DNA of 64,000 nucleotides from positions 124,001 through 188,000 of the forward strand of contig CAVVTG010000001.1 of assembly GCA_963751105.1 (NCBI GenBank). Reading direction: 5' to 3'. Source of the DNA: JACVRW01 sp963751105. GTDB taxonomy: Bacteria > Actinomycetota > Thermoleophilia > Solirubrobacterales > Thermoleophilaceae. Below the pieces are notes generated by a model. That model did not search any database and was not told the origin of the DNA. It worked only from the letters and a program-made list of their open reading frames with translations. Numbering within the stretch: the stretch's first letter is position 1; each line of letters starts with the position of its first letter. The translations under genes and the position numbers were made by a program. This document shows, in pieces, positions 62,503 to 64,000 of this stretch.

Positions 62503-64000
62503 GTGAAACGACCAGTCACAGTCGTCAAGGGTCCGTCGGCGCTCGCGCTGGTTGCGGCGCTGGCGTTAGCGCTTGCGCTTTCGGTTGCCGCCCGCCCCGC
62601 GCTGGCCGAGAATCGCCTGTTCGTGGCGGCGGGTGACGGTACTCACGCCTCGGGACCGTACGAGGGCCTTGCGACGGAGGCCGGACTGTTCGGCTTCGGG
62701 GGAGACATTGCCCCGACCGCAGGCGGGGGCTTTCTCTTCGCGGTGACCGACCTGGGGAGCATGGTCCTTCGGGTCAACGCCAAAGGGCGGATTTCGCGCC
62801 TGGCCGGGACTACGAAGAAGTACGGCTTCCGCGGCGACGGCGGCCCGGCCACAAAGGCCCTCATGCACTGGGTCCAAGACGTTGCCGTCAGTGGCGATGG
62901 AGGCTTCCTCGTCGTCGACAACTGCAGGGTGCGGGCGGTGGGACGTGACGGGATCATCAGGACTGTCGCGGGGTCCGGCCCCCCCAGGGACTGCTCACTA
63001 CCCGATACGGCGGGCCCGGCGCCCGGGGACGGCGGACCGGCGACAGCTGCGCTGTTGAGAGATCCCCTGGCCGTTGCGTCGCTCCCTGGCGGTGGCTTCC
63101 TGGTCGCCGAGGGCAACCGGGTGCGCCGCGTAGCCAGCGACGGGAAGATCTCCACTGTGGCCGGCACGGGCGCCGCGAGCGAGTTTGGCGCCCCCGAGTT
63201 CGGCAGGGCAACCGCGGTACGGCTGTTCCTGCCCCGACTTCTGGCGCCCCTGACCGGCGGTGGCTTCCTTGTCACCGATCAGAACGGGGTGCACCGTGTA
63301 CGGCCTGACGGAATCATCGTGCCGGTCGGAGGGTTGGCGACCACCTACAGCGAGAACGGGGTGTTGCACCCCAGCGCCGGCTTTGAGGGGCGGGTGTCCG
63401 GGGGACGTCCGGGGTACTTCGGCGGCTACGGAGATTTGGCCAGCAACGTTCCCTTCGATTTCGAGGACATCGAGCCCACCGCCGATGGCGGCCTCCTACT
63501 CGCCGGCGAGCTCCAAGTCTTCTTCATCGCGCCGCCGCGCACGACCCGGTTGGGCATAGCCGTGGCCAGGGAAACGCTGCCCGCCCTGCTTCGTCGCCGA
63601 GTCCGGTTCCGGCTGACCCGGGCCGCTCGGGTCAAGATGAAGCTCTACCGGGGCCGTCACGTCGTAGCCCGCCGCACCGTGTCGGGGGCGGCGGGGCTCA
63701 ATACGCTGCAACTCCCGCGCCGCACCGAGCCTGGCCTGCGCTACCTGAAGCTTCGGGCCCTGGCTCCCGACGGCTCGGTCGCGACCAACGCGCTCAGGGT
63801 GTTGGTCGGGCCCTGGCTGCCGAATAAGGTCGCGGCCTGGCAGAGCATCGCCGAATACGCATGCTTCGGTGAGTGCGGCGGAATTGAAGACACGGTTGAG
63901 AAGTGTCGCCGGTTCGGCCCGCGGCGCGTGGACTGTGTCATGGGCGACATCGACCTGGACACTTACGAGAGAGACCGGTGTACAAGGGTCGTCAGCAGCG
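62503..64000 (+). CDS. Secreted NHL/beta-propeller-like protein (3' end beyond the window)
   Basis: The reading frame stays open from the GTG at 62503 to the window edge, at least 499 codons. Residues about 9-36 form a signal peptide (LALVAALALALALSVAARPALA region). Several repeats of the type GDGGPATKALMHWVQDVAV, GDGGPATAALLRDPLAVAS and VRRVASDGKISTVAGTG fit an NHL or SMP-30-like propeller as in extracellular teneurin-type repeats. From about residue 345 a beta-sandwich of the type RVRFRLTRAARVKMKLYRG follows, then a Cys-rich segment. GC content is slightly lower than that of its neighbours and a TTA Leu codon occurs. TAGGCT at 62443 may be its -10 box. Confidence 0.78.
   Translation, partial: MKRPVTVVKGPSALALVAALALALALSVAARPALAENRLFVAAGDGTHASGPYEGLATEAGLFGFGGDIAPTAGGGFLFAVTDLGSMVLRVNAKGRISRLAGTTKKYGFRGDGGPATKALMHWVQDVAVSGDGGFLVVDNCRVRAVGRDGIIRTVAGSGPPRDCSLPDTAGPAPGDGGPATAALLRDPLAVASLPGGGFLVAEGNRVRRVASDGKISTVAGTGAASEFGAPEFGRATAVRLFLPRLLAPLTGGGFLVTDQNGVHRVRPDGIIVPVGGLATTYSENGVLHPSAGFEGRVSGGRPGYFGGYGDLASNVPFDFEDIEPTADGGLLLAGELQVFFIAPPRTTRLGIAVARETLPALLRRRVRFRLTRAARVKMKLYRGRHVVARRTVSGAAGLNTLQLPRRTEPGLRYLKLRALAPDGSVATNALRVLVGPWLPNKVAAWQSIAEYACFGECGGIEDTVEKCRRFGPRRVDCVMGDIDLDTYERDRCTRVVSS

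Overview
The window is GC-rich, densely packed bacterial chromosome. Genes are short-spaced, often overlap by 4 bases (ATGA or GTGA), and many start codons lie 6-9 bases after a TANNNT box, as expected for leaderless transcription in Actinobacteria. An E2-E1 fused 2-oxoglutarate dehydrogenase, paired ECF sigma and RskA-like anti-sigma genes, an R2lox-type oxidase and an LLM-class flavin oxidoreductase fit an actinobacterium, most likely of the class Thermoleophilia (Solirubrobacterales-like). That placement is inference from gene content; no rRNA or other phylogenetic marker is present. I saw no tRNA, rRNA, CRISPR array, phage, transposase or plasmid gene.

Layout. 0-5.6 kb: two acetyltransferases, then a minus-strand run of proline dehydrogenase, P5C dehydrogenase and an unusual PHP-APS kinase fusion. 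5.7-12.8 kb: PhoD-like phosphatase, tandem ThyX-like protein, secreted RTX-like protein, ribulose-phosphate epimerase and TrpB2. 12.8-22.6 kb: membrane and CBS proteins, a reductase, a flippase-like protein, an ECF sigma/anti-sigma/cupredoxin operon, a DNA glycosylase-peroxiredoxin operon, an RpiB-like protein and an MFS exporter. 22.6-30.3 kb: R2lox oxidase with TetR regulator, a frameshifted cupredoxin, a phosphotransferase and two HAD hydrolases, and a helicase-cyclophilin-thioredoxin operon. 30.3-31.4 kb: a decayed AbiEi/DUF559-type gene between two copies of a hairpin repeat whose other two copies lie at 10.84-10.96 kb. 31.4-46 kb: mainly housekeeping genes (citrate synthase, MoaA, MOSC, MetF, a second sigma/anti-sigma pair, PLP decarboxylase, kinase). 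46-52 kb: the E2-E1 fusion followed by 6-phosphogluconate dehydrogenase. 52.7-53.8 kb: a zinc-uptake binding protein behind a Zur-type palindrome. 53.8-59.7 kb: a small redox/aromatic-compound-type module around a large LuxR regulator, with two promoters sharing one operator-like signature. 59.7-62.4 kb: a trehalose synthase-like GH13 enzyme with a flavin oxidoreductase. 62.5-64 kb: a secreted beta-propeller-like protein cut by the window edge.

The most noteworthy observations are the dispersed hairpin repeat and the gene remnant it brackets, the PHP-APS kinase fusion, the diverged tandem ThyX protein, the lipoyl-bearing E2-E1 fusion, the operator signature placed exactly 36 bases upstream of two genes flanking the LuxR regulator, and divergent gene pairs whose two -10 boxes overlap.
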